64,000 nucleotides of DNA from the NCBI RefSeq assembly GCF_039545135.1, contig NZ_BAABRU010000006.1:62001-126000 (forward strand), in the 5' to 3' direction. Under the pieces are notes generated by a model. That model was given only the letters and a program-made list of their open reading frames with translations. It was not told the DNA's origin and did not search any database. A program made the position numbers and the translations under genes. Below are positions 25,854 through 34,788 of this stretch, piece after piece. This DNA is from Herpetosiphon gulosus. Lineage in GTDB: Bacteria > Chloroflexota > Chloroflexia > Chloroflexales > Herpetosiphonaceae. Position 1 is the first letter of the stretch. Each line of letters begins with the position of its first letter.

Positions 25854-27199
25854 GCGCCAGCCGTTACTTGGGGCAAACGCAACCAACGCGATGTTAAGCT
25901 ACCCAGCCAAGCCAAATCATGGCTACTAATCAAAGCCGACACCTGTTGAGCCAAGGTTTGTAACAGTTCGCGCAATTGCCAGCGGCCTGCATAATCCAAG
26001 CCGGCGGTTGGCTCATCGAGCAACAAAACCCGTGGTTTGTTCAATAGCGCACATGCCAGGGCTACACGCCGTTGCTCACCGCCACTCAACTGAAACGGTG
26101 ACCGTGCCAGTAATTCAACTAACCCAAAACGCTCGATCAGCTGCTGCCGCCAGGTTGGGTCAGCACAGGTTAGTTCTTCAGCCACAGTTGGCCAATAGAA
26201 AAAGCTGCGCAGATCTTGCGGTAGACTAGCAAGATAAGCCGCCCGTTGATCGGCCCGTTGTTGAGTAATTGAGCGTTGTTGATAGCAGATCCAGCCTGTT
26301 TGTGGGCGCAGCACGCCACTGGTTAATTGCAAAAGGCTGGTTTTACCGCTACCGTTCGGCCCAACCAAACCAACCTGAGCACAATCAAGTTGCTCGCTAA
26401 AGTTGGCAAAAATTGGGCATTGGTTGCGCTTGTAGTTAAGTTTGTGCCATGTCAGCATTGGTTCGACGGTTAATTCATTTTGTGAAACAGACCATTCTTC
26501 GCTTTGCAAAATTTCGACAATAGGCCCATCGTAGATTAATTGGCCCTTTTCAAAGCTCAAAGCGCGAGTTGCCAAATCGCTCAGCAATTGCGGGCGTTGC
26601 TCGGCAATCACTAAAGTTGTGCCTTGCTGCTGCAATTGTTGAATCACCTGGCGCACCAACCGCACACCCGCCGCATCCAAAGCGGCACAAGGCTCATCAA
26701 GCACCACCAAAACTGGGTTACGCGCCAACAAATTGGCAAGTGCTAACCGCTGAATCTCACCGCCAGAAAGGCTCTGCGGTTGGCGTTGCAATAAATCCAG
26801 CAAACCAAAACGCTCTGCCAACTCGCTGACCTTGGCGGCAATTGTCGGGCGCGGCAAGCCTTGCTGGGCCAAGCTCCAATCCAGATCACGCGCCACCGTG
26901 TGGCCCAAAATTTGGTTGGCAGGCCGTTGACTCAAACTGCCAACCAATTGGCTCCATAGTTGCGAATTAAGTTGCTCAGTTGCATGGCCTGCAATCCGCA
27001 CCAAGCCAGTTTGTTGACCAGGATAGCGATAAGGAATCAGGCCATTGAGCATACGACAAACCGTCGATTTGCCTGCGCCATTGGCTCCCAGCAACAACAC
27101 AGATTCGCCCCGCGCCAAGCTAAACGACCACGGCCCAAGCTCAGCTGGCGATTGGGCATAACGAAAACGATACTTAGCAACGACAACAAGCTCACTCAT
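25850..27199 (-). CDS. Fused ECF transporter ATPase (EcfA1-EcfA2)
   Basis: Two complete ABC domains lie in one 449-residue chain. The first has GANGAGKST, LSGGEIQRLALA and VLVVLDEP; the second has GPNGSGKTS, LSGGEQRRVALA and VLLLDEPTAG. In most ECF systems these are separate proteins. The ATG at 27199 overlaps the end of the thiW-like gene by 8 bp and was chosen over an upstream in-frame start that would lie deep within that gene. It powers the ThiW-EcfT module in the inner membrane. It is related to YkoD-type fused ATPases of thiamine-precursor (HMP) transport. Confidence 0.94.
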   Translation of the reverse strand: MSELVVVAKYRFRYAQSPAELGPWSFSLARGESVLLLGANGAGKSTVCRMLNGLIPYRYPGQQTGLVRIAGHATEQLNSQLWSQLVGSLSQRPANQILGHTVARDLDWSLAQQGLPRPTIAAKVSELAERFGLLDLLQRQPQSLSGGEIQRLALANLLARNPVLVVLDEPCAALDAAGVRLVRQVIQQLQQQGTTLVIAEQRPQLLSDLATRALSFEKGQLIYDGPIVEILQSEEWSVSQNELTVEPMLTWHKLNYKRNQCPIFANFSEQLDCAQVGLVGPNGSGKTSLLQLTSGVLRPQTGWICYQQRSITQQRADQRAAYLASLPQDLRSFFYWPTVAEELTCADPTWRQQLIERFGLVELLARSPFQLSGGEQRRVALACALLNKPRVLLLDEPTAGLDYAGRWQLRELLQTLAQQVSALISSHDLAWLGSLTSRWLRLPQVTAGA

Positions 27200-27707
27200 C
27201 GGCGGACAATAAACGGGCTTTGCGCAATAATCCAAGGCTAGCCAACGCCAACAACGCGCCAACCAACGACGAAATTGCAAACGGCGTGAGCATGGCGATC
27301 AAGGCGGGACTTTTGCCCATTGCCAACGGCGCAACCAGCACCGCTGCCACCGTCGCGCCAATCAAACCAGTACCAACCACCTCGCCAAGCACTGCTAGCC
27401 AATCGCTGCGCCAATGTTGATAGAGCAAACCAGCCAAGAGCACGCCGATCATGCTACCAGGGAAGGCCAAGGGCGTGCCAGTACCTAATAAATTGCGTAC
27501 CAATGCGATCACAAAAGCAATCGCCAAACCCCACCATGGCCCGACCAACACCGCTGCCAACACATTGATCAGATGTTGGGTTGGCGAGATTTTAGCAATT
27601 CCCGTGGGGATGCTCATTGGCGAAAGTGCCAAGCCCAAGGCCGCTAAGACAATGCTATAGGCTAAGCGCCGCGTCGATTGGCGCTGTTTTTGAATCAAAC
27701 TAGTCAT
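27192..27707 (-). CDS. thiW: ECF transporter S component, ThiW-like
   Basis: The ATG at 27707 follows AAGGAA and gives 171 residues. It is very hydrophobic with five or six membrane segments. The sequence ALSPMSIPTGIAKISPTQHLINVLAAVLVGPWWGL and the RNLLGTGTPLAFPGSMIGVLLAG block match the ThiW family, which is tied to TPP riboswitches and thought to bind the thiazole precursor hydroxyethylthiazole. Its place between thiE and the ATPase supports this. The substrate is inferred from the family and the adjacent thiM, not proven. Confidence 0.9.
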   Translation of the reverse strand: MTSLIQKQRQSTRRLAYSIVLAALGLALSPMSIPTGIAKISPTQHLINVLAAVLVGPWWGLAIAFVIALVRNLLGTGTPLAFPGSMIGVLLAGLLYQHWRSDWLAVLGEVVGTGLIGATVAAVLVAPLAMGKSPALIAMLTPFAISSLVGALLALASLGLLRKARLLSADE

Positions 27708-27717
27708 TGGTATTTCC

Positions 27718-28326
27718 TTAATCTGCGAGAAATTCACGACAGGCTTGGGTTGGATTGGTGGCATTCAGCAGTGCCGAAACCACCACAATTCCCGCCACGC
27801 CGCAGGCTCGTACCTCTGCAACGTTATGTTGAGTAATTCCGCCAATTGCCAGCACTGGGCAATCCACAGCTTCAACAATTGCTCGCAAGCCCGCATGACC
27901 TAAGGGCGCACCAGCATCGAGTTTAGTGCTGGTAGCGGCAAATGGCCCAACCCCGAGATAATCAACACCCAATTTTTCAGCCCGTTGGGCATCGGTCACA
28001 CCCTCAGGCGAGTAGCCAATCAAGCCCTTGAAACTGGCGCGTGCCAAATCCAAAGGCAAGTCATCAACGCCCAAATGCACGCCATCAGCGCCAAGCGCCA
28101 AGGCCAAGCCCAAATCATCGTTGATAAGCAAGGGAATTTGGGCAATCCTAGTTAGTGGCAGAATCGCTTGAGCCAGCTGAGCGGTTTGCCGTACAGTCAG
28201 ATTCTTGGCGCGAAGCTGTAATATGCCAATGCCGCCAGCCAGCAGCGCTGCTGTCATGGTCAAGGGGTCGCGCAAGCCAAGTGTGGCGGTATCCAACACC
28301 GCATACAAACGCCAATCAATCTGCAT
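27718..28326 (-). CDS. thiE: Thiamine-phosphate synthase ThiE
   Basis: I use the ATG at 28326; a second ATG immediately before it is equally possible. It gives 202 residues, normal for the family. The TIM-barrel signatures are clear: LQLRAKNLT, LLINDDLGLALALGADGVHLG, DYLGVGPFAATSTK and PVLAIGGITQHNVAEV. It joins HMP-PP and thiazole phosphate to thiamine phosphate. It overlaps the end of thiM by 11 bp, and the thiW ribosome-binding site lies at its stop. Thiazole phosphate comes from the adjacent ThiM. Confidence 0.96.
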   Translation of the reverse strand: MQIDWRLYAVLDTATLGLRDPLTMTAALLAGGIGILQLRAKNLTVRQTAQLAQAILPLTRIAQIPLLINDDLGLALALGADGVHLGVDDLPLDLARASFKGLIGYSPEGVTDAQRAEKLGVDYLGVGPFAATSTKLDAGAPLGHAGLRAIVEAVDCPVLAIGGITQHNVAEVRACGVAGIVVVSALLNATNPTQACREFLAD

Positions 28327-29140
28327 CATGCTGCTCCATGAGATAGTTAAGCAGACTGTTATCAATTAATTCAGCAATTGCCCCAAGCTGATCAAATAGA
28401 GCCACGCGAAAACTAGCTGGGCCAAGCGCATGCATGGCCGCAACTTCCGCCGCCATGCCGAAGCCAGCGATTGCGCTGACCGTCGCCAACATGGCATCAT
28501 TGGTAACTGCGGCGAGTGCGCCAATCAGGCTGGTTACAATGCAACCAGCTCCAGTAATTTGGCTCAGCCATTGATGCCCATGCTCAAGCTGAATCCAGTT
28601 TGTGCCATCACTAACCACATCGATCACACCCGTTAGGCCAACCACACAGCCATAGCGCCGCGCCAATTGGCCTGCCACCAGCACTGGATCATGCCAATCA
28701 TGACCGACATCAACGCCATGCGCCACACCTGTTTGATCGATCAAGGCCAAGGCTTCGCCCAAATTCAAGCGCAAAATGGTTGGCTGAACGATAGCGATTA
28801 ATTCCAAGGCCGCTTGTTTGCGCCAAGCGGTCGCGCCAACCCCAACTGGATCAAGCACAATTGGCAGGTTTTTGGCTTGGGCAGCTCGTCCGGCTTGGGC
28901 TAGCAGTTGCATCCGTTCAAACGTTGGCGTGCCCATGCTCAAAACAAGGGCACGTTTGTTCAACTGGCTAAACTCGGCTGGCTCGATCGCCATAATTGGC
29001 GCAGCGCCAACCGCCAGCAGCGCATTAGCCACATCATTGGCCGTCACCAAATTTGGCACGACATGCACCAAAGGGCGTTGCTGACGTAATGAATGCCAAC
29101 AATCGGCAAGGCTGCTTGATGTGAACTCTTTAGACCGCAC
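28316..29140 (-). CDS. thiM: Hydroxyethylthiazole kinase ThiM
   Basis: The family blocks are RPLVHVVPNLVTANDVANALLAVGAAPIMA, LPIVLDPVGVGATAWR and the C-terminal GAGCIVTSLIGALAAV phosphate-binding turn. I chose the GTG at 29140 because it puts RPLVH at residue 22, as in E. coli ThiM, and overlaps cytX by only 11 bp; an ATG at 29173 in the same frame would add 11 residues within cytX. It phosphorylates salvaged hydroxyethylthiazole for ThiE. No strong ribosome-binding site precedes the GTG, suggesting translational coupling to cytX. Confidence 0.94.
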   Translation of the reverse strand: MRSKEFTSSSLADCWHSLRQQRPLVHVVPNLVTANDVANALLAVGAAPIMAIEPAEFSQLNKRALVLSMGTPTFERMQLLAQAGRAAQAKNLPIVLDPVGVGATAWRKQAALELIAIVQPTILRLNLGEALALIDQTGVAHGVDVGHDWHDPVLVAGQLARRYGCVVGLTGVIDVVSDGTNWIQLEHGHQWLSQITGAGCIVTSLIGALAAVTNDAMLATVSAIAGFGMAAEVAAMHALGPASFRVALFDQLGAIAELIDNSLLNYLMEQHDAD

Positions 29141-30440
29141 GTTGCAAGGCCGATTGCTTGGTAAACAAACCAATGTTGCTCAACCCCCAATAGATCAATC
29201 CAGCGCTAATAAGGCTTGGAATCGTCGCCCCAAAGGTCGGATACCACGCATTCAGGCCATGAAACAGGCCAATTCCCAGAATCCAAGCTACTAAGCCACG
29301 CCAATTTAAGCCAGCGTGATACCAATAACGGCCATTGACACGATCTAATGCTGTTACATCAAGTTGGCGCTGGCGTAGACCAAAATGATCGACCAGTATA
29401 ATCCCAAACAGCGGCGCGAAAATTGAGCCAAGCAGCAATAAAAAGCCTTCATACCGCGCCATTGGCACAACCAAAGCCACTCCAGTGCAGATTAAACCAA
29501 AGGCTAAGGCCAGCATTTTGAGGCTAATGCGGCTGCTCAAATGGCCTGCCGAAACTGCCGCCGAATAAATATCAGCAAAGGCATTGTCCGATTCATCGAC
29601 CAAAATCAGGCTTAGAGCCAAGGCTCCACCAGCCGCGCCTAGAATTGCAGGCAGCACTTGTTGGCCAAGCAAACTGAGGGTAAAAACCACGCCCAAGCCA
29701 TAAAACCAAACATTCGCGGCAAAATTGCCCAAACCACTGCCCCAAAACGTTGGCCGCGCACCCTTGGCATAGCGGGTATAGTCGGCAATCAAGGGCAACC
29801 ACGAAAGTTGCATCGCAATCACCAAATCAAGCGCTGTGCCAAAACCCAGTTCACCAGTTCCCCGATGGGCAAATAACTCGGCGAAACTGGTCAATTGAAA
29901 GGCTTGGTAGGTCAGCCAAAGCGCCGAGCCAGTTACCAGCCAAATGCCCCAGGTGCGCAAAAATCGTCGCACAATTGTTAGCGGTCCGCCCCAAGCCATG
30001 GCGGTTACCAGCACGCCCCAAAGCACCGTCCAAATGCTGGCGGGCAGATCAAGCCCAGCGCTACGAGCAATTGCATCAGTCGCTTCGCTCATCACAATAA
30101 TTTCAAATGCGCCCCAACCGATTAATTGAATCAGATTGGCCATGGTTGGGGCAATTGACCCGCGAACGCCCAAGGCTGGGCGCAACAAGGCCATGGTTGG
30201 CAAGCCTGTATCGCTGCCAATTACGCCGACCATGGCCAATAGTGCAGCACCAACTGCCGAGCCAAGCACAATCGCCAAACAGGCCATACCAAAACTCAAG
30301 CTTGGCACGAGCAAAGCCCCAGCGCTCAGCACCAGCAAGCCCACCCCAAGGCTCGACCATAAAGCAAAACAATCGTGGAATCCAAACGAACGTTGATCCG
30401 TAGCAATCGGATCAAGCACAGAATCAGGCGATTCCTGCAT
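29130..30440 (-). CDS. cytX: NCS1-family HMP/thiamine-precursor permease CytX
   Basis: The ATG at 30440 follows GGAGGT at 7-base spacing; the product has 436 residues and about 12 hydrophobic segments. The sequence is of the nucleobase:cation symporter-1 family, CytX branch (SLGVGLLVLSAGALLVPSLSFG near the start, then SDTGLPTMALLRPALGVRGS, LIADYTRYAKG). CytX is proposed to import hydroxymethylpyrimidine and is typically placed behind TPP riboswitches. It is the first gene of the operon. The substrate assignment rests on the family and context. Confidence 0.93.
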   Translation of the reverse strand: MQESPDSVLDPIATDQRSFGFHDCFALWSSLGVGLLVLSAGALLVPSLSFGMACLAIVLGSAVGAALLAMVGVIGSDTGLPTMALLRPALGVRGSIAPTMANLIQLIGWGAFEIIVMSEATDAIARSAGLDLPASIWTVLWGVLVTAMAWGGPLTIVRRFLRTWGIWLVTGSALWLTYQAFQLTSFAELFAHRGTGELGFGTALDLVIAMQLSWLPLIADYTRYAKGARPTFWGSGLGNFAANVWFYGLGVVFTLSLLGQQVLPAILGAAGGALALSLILVDESDNAFADIYSAAVSAGHLSSRISLKMLALAFGLICTGVALVVPMARYEGFLLLLGSIFAPLFGIILVDHFGLRQRQLDVTALDRVNGRYWYHAGLNWRGLVAWILGIGLFHGLNAWYPTFGATIPSLISAGLIYWGLSNIGLFTKQSALQRAV

Positions 30441-30486
30441 ACAAAGCACCTCCACACGGGCGTGCGGTAGGCGTTGAGCAACAAAA

Positions 30487-30520
30487 AACCATCGCCAACG
30501 GGTAAAGGTTAGCGATGGTT
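30487..30520 (-). terminator. Riboswitch-controlled intrinsic terminator
   Basis: A 13-bp stem (AACCATCGC closing onto GCGATGGTT, plus four inner pairs with one G-U) and an 8-base loop are followed by TTTTTTG on the minus strand. It starts about 10 bases after the TPP aptamer and lies before the cytX start, so ligand binding probably favours termination. Confidence 0.88.
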
Positions 30521-30529
30521 TCCAATCGT

Positions 30530-30632
30530 CAAACGCTTCCCTACGCTGGTATAAACCAGATCAGGTTCTGAGGGTTAGCGGCATCAATCGGTCCGACCTC
30601 TCAGCCAAGCTCACTTGGCTCCCCTAGCTTTG
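30530..30632 (-). ncRNA. TPP riboswitch (THI element)
   Basis: The conserved parts occur in order on the minus strand: GGGGAGCC, GGCTGAGAG, then CTCAGAACCTGATCTGG and CCAGCGTAGGGAAGCG. P1 can form from CAAAGC and GCGTTTG with one bulge. It controls the cytX-thiM-thiE-thiW-ecfA-ecfT-tenA-thiD operon and binds thiamine pyrophosphate. Confidence 0.96.
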
Positions 30633-30649
30633 GTGTGGTAGCCACACCT

Positions 30650-31939
30650 TTAGTTGTTGGTTTGCATTATATCCAAAGCTGGCGCTACGTCAAAATCGGC
30701 CTGCTTGCGATTGGCGGTAATCAAACGAATTGCTTGATCATAAAAGAAGTAGTTGTAGGCCCAATTAATCAGCACTACCAGCCGATTACGGAAGCCAACC
30801 AAGCTCATCAAGTGGATAAATAGCCACACCACCCAAGCCGGAAAGCCCCAAAATTGCAGGCCAAAGATATGCGCCACCGCTGCGTTACGGCCAATCGTCG
30901 CCATCGAGCCACGGTCGCGATAGGCAAAAGCTTGGGTTGGTTGATGTTGAAGCTGCTGCAAAATATTCTTGGCTGCCGTAACCGCCTGCTGAATTGCCAC
31001 GGGCGCAACTTGAGGCAAGGGCTTGCCCGCCTGCTCAAGATAGGCCAAATCGCCAACAATAAATACCGAGGGATCGTCTGCCAAGCTCAAATCAGGCTGA
31101 ACCCGCACCCGATTGCCGCGTGCTAAGGCCAATTCAAGGCTTTGAGCCAATTCAACCCCGCGCACACCTGCCGCCCAAATCAAGGTATGGCTGGCAATCA
31201 CCTCGCCACCCTTGAGATACACCTGATCGGCGCTAGCTCCTTCGACGGCAGTATTCAAACGTACTTGCACGCCCATTTTTTCCAAGCGCTGAAGTGTTTT
31301 TTGCTGCAAGCGCGTTGGCAACATGCCCAACACTTTATCGGTGGCTTCGAGCAAAATCACCTGGACTTGGCTATTTTCAAGTTGTGGAAAATCGCGCACC
31401 AAAACATGCTTGACTAATTCGCGAATTGCTCCGGCCAATTCAACACCAGTTGGGCCGCCGCCAACCACCACAAATGTATGCAAGGCTTCGCGCACCTGTG
31501 GATCACGCTCGTAAGCCGCACGTTCAAACATGCTCAATAAATGATTGCGCAACTGCTCAGCATCATTTAAATTTTTCAAGCCAAAGCTATGTTGCTCGAT
31601 TTCACGATTGCCAAAATAGTTGGTTTGGCCGCCCGCCGCAACAATTAAATAATTGTAATCGAAGCTGCCCATCGTGGTAAGCACGTGTTTGCTAGCGCGA
31701 TCAATCTGCTCCACGCGGGCCATCAAAAAGCGCACGCCCGGCCAATTATGCATAATTCCGCGCACCGGATAGGCAATTTGCTCTGGCTCCAAGCCAGCCG
31801 TCGCCACTTGATACAGCAGCGGTTGAAAACAATGATAATTTTGTTGATCGATCAATAACACATCGACTTTTTTGCCTGCCAAGGTTTTGGCAGCTCGCAG
31901 ACCTGCAAAGCCCGCCCCAATAATAATTACTTTTTGCAT
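30650..31939 (-). CDS. ndh: Type II NADH dehydrogenase (NDH-2 family)
   Basis: The 429-residue flavoprotein has two dinucleotide folds: VIIIGAGFAGLRAAKTL at the N-terminus for FAD, and FVVVGGGPTGVELAGAI for NADH. YHCFQPLLYQVATAGLEPEQIAYP, typical of NDH-2, follows the first. VFIVGDLAYLEQAGKPLPQVAPVAIQQ near residue 300 binds FAD and quinone. Near 355-385 a hydrophobic segment (FWGFPAWVVWLFIHLMSLVGF) anchors it to the inner membrane. It passes electrons from NADH to quinone without proton pumping. AGGAGG precedes the start. It lies directly upstream of the riboswitch with only 18 bp between, and is transcribed in the same direction, so read-through into the riboswitch is possible. Confidence 0.94.
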   Translation of the reverse strand: MQKVIIIGAGFAGLRAAKTLAGKKVDVLLIDQQNYHCFQPLLYQVATAGLEPEQIAYPVRGIMHNWPGVRFLMARVEQIDRASKHVLTTMGSFDYNYLIVAAGGQTNYFGNREIEQHSFGLKNLNDAEQLRNHLLSMFERAAYERDPQVREALHTFVVVGGGPTGVELAGAIRELVKHVLVRDFPQLENSQVQVILLEATDKVLGMLPTRLQQKTLQRLEKMGVQVRLNTAVEGASADQVYLKGGEVIASHTLIWAAGVRGVELAQSLELALARGNRVRVQPDLSLADDPSVFIVGDLAYLEQAGKPLPQVAPVAIQQAVTAAKNILQQLQHQPTQAFAYRDRGSMATIGRNAAVAHIFGLQFWGFPAWVVWLFIHLMSLVGFRNRLVVLINWAYNYFFYDQAIRLITANRKQADFDVAPALDIMQTNN

Positions 31940-32036
31940 ACTCGGCCTCCTGTTGTTACCGCACGTTGTGAATTCTACACCTTTGTGAAGTAAATAACAA
32001 TAGGCAATTTGTACGATTTTTCACATAATGAGTTAC

Positions 32037-32070
32037 AAAAATGCCCTGTTCGCGTAGAACAAGGCATTTT
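32037..32070 (-). terminator. Terminator after the HEAT-like gene
   Basis: AAAATGCC and TGTTC pair with GAACA and GGCATTTT (one mismatch), with a 5-base loop GCGTA. The U-rich ends make it usable in either direction. It lies 18 bp after the stop of the gene at 32089-33285. Confidence 0.75.
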
Positions 32071-32088
32071 CAGGCCAACGGGCCAGCT

Positions 32089-33285
32089 TTAGTTACTTTT
32101 GTTTAATGATTTCTGTCTGTGACGAGCCCTATATTCAGCATCAGCCTGTTTGCTGACAACTTCCAAACCAGGATGTTGGGCGTTAGGATAGCCCAAATAC
32201 GCATCAAGCACAGGGATGCTACTTGGCAACCCAAAACTATCTAACAGGTTGAGTAATGGTACATCCATACCGACTTTGCAATAAGCAGTATCGGCAATAA
32301 TTGCCACAACTTGGCGTTGTAAAGGCGTTAGTATATGATCATGGTCAACCTTACGTGTTCCAAATACAACAAGCAATGCCGCTTTTAGATGACGTTCATA
32401 CGGATGTTGCTCAATCGCCTGCACAAAATAAGGAGCACAAGTATCACGAACCGTAGATTCAACTTCCAATAACCAGCAGGCTAAATCAAGCCAAAAACCA
32501 CCAGTTAATACTAACGATTCATACTGCATAATTAATCGAGGATCATGCTGCTCAATTACATCTACTAAATAATTGTTGATCGACAAGGGAATTGGCGCAG
32601 GTAGAGTTTCAGACACAATCACCATTGCGGAGGTCAATTTTAAGAGATCATCTGTTGCCTTAGTAAACAATTGCTGAGCAATTGATAAAGCCTCGGTGCA
32701 ATTCCAGCGACTTAATAAAACCAAACAATCGGCCCGAACCACCAATTGATTATGCGTTGAGGAAGTTTCAATAACCTGTTGAATGGCTGTTTCGGTTGGT
32801 GTAAGCCGCTTTAGAAGAGCCAAGGCTTCCTGAAAAACCAGCTCATCCGATTCGTTAAGCAAGCTAACAAAAAACGCTAAATAGCCTTGGAAGGTTTGTT
32901 TAATCTGGGTAACAACCGTTAACTCTTGCTCACGTTGTTCTGCAACCTCGGCATTATCTATTCCCGCTAATTGAAGCAATGTTTGATGCGAATCATGCCA
33001 ACTTTGGCCTTGGGCAATAAAGCGGACTATTTCAAGAATATCCCCACGGTCTGATTGATCCGGATCAGCAACTAACTCAAGCAAAAATGGAATTACAGCA
33101 AGACTAGCTGGATAGACCCCACATGGATGGGCAATTGAATTACCTAATGCGCCGAGCGCTTTTAGCCGAACAGCTTGATCAGGATCGGTTAGATTACGTA
33201 AATGTGCAGGAATATCGCTTGCTTCACCATAGGCATGGTGCAAGTTAGCCCAATCAATGCTATCCAACGTATCGAATCGAGGCAT
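32089..33285 (-). CDS. HEAT-repeat-like protein, function unknown
   Basis: The start at 33285 follows AGGAGAG and gives 398 residues. The sequence is a series of paired helices, for example PAHLRNLTDPDQAVRLKALGALGN and VIPFLLELVADPDQSDRGDILEIVRFI, in the pattern of HEAT repeats. There is no enzyme motif, signal peptide or membrane segment, so it is probably a cytoplasmic protein-binding scaffold. Proteins of this type in bacteria are sometimes immunity-type or adaptor proteins, but nothing nearby points to a toxin. It appears to be a single-gene unit with a terminator behind it. Confidence 0.78.
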   Translation of the reverse strand: MPRFDTLDSIDWANLHHAYGEASDIPAHLRNLTDPDQAVRLKALGALGNSIAHPCGVYPASLAVIPFLLELVADPDQSDRGDILEIVRFIAQGQSWHDSHQTLLQLAGIDNAEVAEQREQELTVVTQIKQTFQGYLAFFVSLLNESDELVFQEALALLKRLTPTETAIQQVIETSSTHNQLVVRADCLVLLSRWNCTEALSIAQQLFTKATDDLLKLTSAMVIVSETLPAPIPLSINNYLVDVIEQHDPRLIMQYESLVLTGGFWLDLACWLLEVESTVRDTCAPYFVQAIEQHPYERHLKAALLVVFGTRKVDHDHILTPLQRQVVAIIADTAYCKVGMDVPLLNLLDSFGLPSSIPVLDAYLGYPNAQHPGLEVVSKQADAEYRARHRQKSLNKSN

Positions 33286-33431
33286 AATCTCTCCTCTACG
33301 AGCAACTATCAACGCACATAGTATAAACCTATCGAATCTATTTGAAAATATTTTCAGGCCAAAACTAAAAAATCGTGGTGCTGTTTTTGCATAGAGTTAC
33401 GCCAGCAACTGAGTTACAATTGAGGTTAACG

Positions 33432-34073
33432 ATGCAACGACGGCAATTTGGCTGGATGTTTGGGATTGGGTTGGGAGCAATCGGCTTGGTGCAACTTTGG
33501 CAGCGCCGTTTCAAACGCGGCAAAATCGCTCAAACACCGCAGACGGGCAGTGGTTCACTCTATCGTCGCCGCTATTGGGTCGATTTTCAGGCGCTCAATC
33601 AATCGCCCGAAAGCTTAGTTAAGCATATCAAAGCCAATTTGCCCGATTTCAGCCCTGGTTTATTTGCCGATTTTCGCAAAGCCACGGGCAATGAGCGAGT
33701 GATGCAGGTTGGCGATGAGTATGATATTGCGATTTTAGGGCCGTGGAATGGCTCGGTGCGGGTGTGCACCAACCAGCCGTTGCGCTTTGGCTTTTGCACC
33801 CTTGAGGGGCATCCCGAAGCAGGACAGATTCATTTTGAGTTTAAACCACACCCTGAACAAGCTAATGCCTGGCACTTTGAAATTGCTTCGGAAGCCCGTT
33901 CGCGTGATGGCTTGGTCGAAATGGCCTATCGCATCGGCAAAGTGGTGCAAACCCAAGTTTGGAGCACCTTTTGCCAACGAGTGGTTGAATTTGCCCAAGC
34001 CCAACAACTCGGCGAACTCCAAACCAGCACCATTGAACAAACACCGGAGGGCGAGGTCGTGATTCATGACTGA
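33432..34073 (+). CDS. DUF1990-like protein with N-terminal membrane anchor
   Basis: The ATG at 33432 follows GAGG at 6-base spacing; an in-frame ATG 57 bp upstream has no such site. The product has 213 residues. The N-terminus has a hydrophobic stretch (WMFGIGLGAIGLVQLW) that looks like an uncleaved anchor. The rest resembles DUF1990: FGFCTLEGHPEAGQIHFEF followed by WHFEIASEARSRD. It overlaps the next gene by 8 bp, and that gene encodes a second protein of similar type. The function of the family is unknown. Confidence 0.75.
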   Translation: MQRRQFGWMFGIGLGAIGLVQLWQRRFKRGKIAQTPQTGSGSLYRRRYWVDFQALNQSPESLVKHIKANLPDFSPGLFADFRKATGNERVMQVGDEYDIAILGPWNGSVRVCTNQPLRFGFCTLEGHPEAGQIHFEFKPHPEQANAWHFEIASEARSRDGLVEMAYRIGKVVQTQVWSTFCQRVVEFAQAQQLGELQTSTIEQTPEGEVVIHD

Positions 34074-34788
34074 ACAACCATTATGGCAACAATACCGACA
34101 GCAAATTGAGGCCTATCGCGATGCGCAGCTCAATTTCGATTTGCAGCGCGTCCACGAATATACCAAGGAAAATGGCTGGAATGTTGATGATTATGAGGCT
34201 GAATTACCACCCGAACCGCCAGGCCAGCCCCAAGCTCAAGGCTCTTGGCAAGCAGCTTGCGCTGTGCTGCGCGAATATCGTTTTCCACCGCCCGATCTGA
34301 TCACCGGAATTTTTATTCCCGATCAGCCACTCGAACAGCGAATTATGCTGCTACGTGGCACATTTTTGGGCTTTAGCTTCTATTTTGGGGTAAAAATTGG
34401 CGGGGTGATCGACGAAACTCGCGATACTGAACACGGCCCTGAGCGAGTTTGGGGTTATAACTACCAAACCTTGCAAGGCCATTTCGAGCGTGGTCAAATT
34501 GAATTTACGATCGTTAAATTGCTGGAAACAGGCCAAGTGTTGTTTCGAATTCATGCCTTCTCGCAAACCGGACGTATTCGCAACCCGTTCTATTGGCTAG
34601 GCTTTAAGTTGTTTGGGCGGCATTTACAATTGCGTTTCGCCCGTGATGCGATGCAACGAATGCAAACTTTAGTCCAAGAAGCTTTGGCTGGTGTGCCAAG
34701 CCAAACCAGCCAACCAACGCCAATTCAAAGCACCGCCAACAATCCCGAAGCCGCCGAACAACTAGCCGAGGTTGTCGAAAAACAATGA
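34066..34788 (+). CDS. DUF1990-like protein
   Basis: The 240-residue protein has the block VWGYNYQTLQGHFERGQIEFTIVKL, then VLFRIHAFSQTGRIRNPFYWLGFKLFGRHLQLRFARDAMQRM, which is the characteristic C-terminal part of DUF1990. The N-terminal 60 residues are acidic and proline-containing. Start and stop both overlap neighbours (8 bp with the gene before, 4 bp with the gene after), so the three genes form a tight operon. No enzymatic activity is established for this family as far as I know. No signal peptide or transmembrane segment is evident. Confidence 0.76.
   Translation: MTEQPLWQQYRQQIEAYRDAQLNFDLQRVHEYTKENGWNVDDYEAELPPEPPGQPQAQGSWQAACAVLREYRFPPPDLITGIFIPDQPLEQRIMLLRGTFLGFSFYFGVKIGGVIDETRDTEHGPERVWGYNYQTLQGHFERGQIEFTIVKLLETGQVLFRIHAFSQTGRIRNPFYWLGFKLFGRHLQLRFARDAMQRMQTLVQEALAGVPSQTSQPTPIQSTANNPEAAEQLAEVVEKQ

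Noticed and set aside
28316-29173. Longer ThiM start at 29173
   Set aside because: It would extend the overlap with cytX to 44 bp and displaces the RPLVH block from its usual residue 22; the GTG at 29140 fits better.
30590-30650. Cobalamin or other riboswitch upstream of cytX
   Set aside because: The GGCTGAGAG and CCTGATCTGG boxes are diagnostic for TPP.
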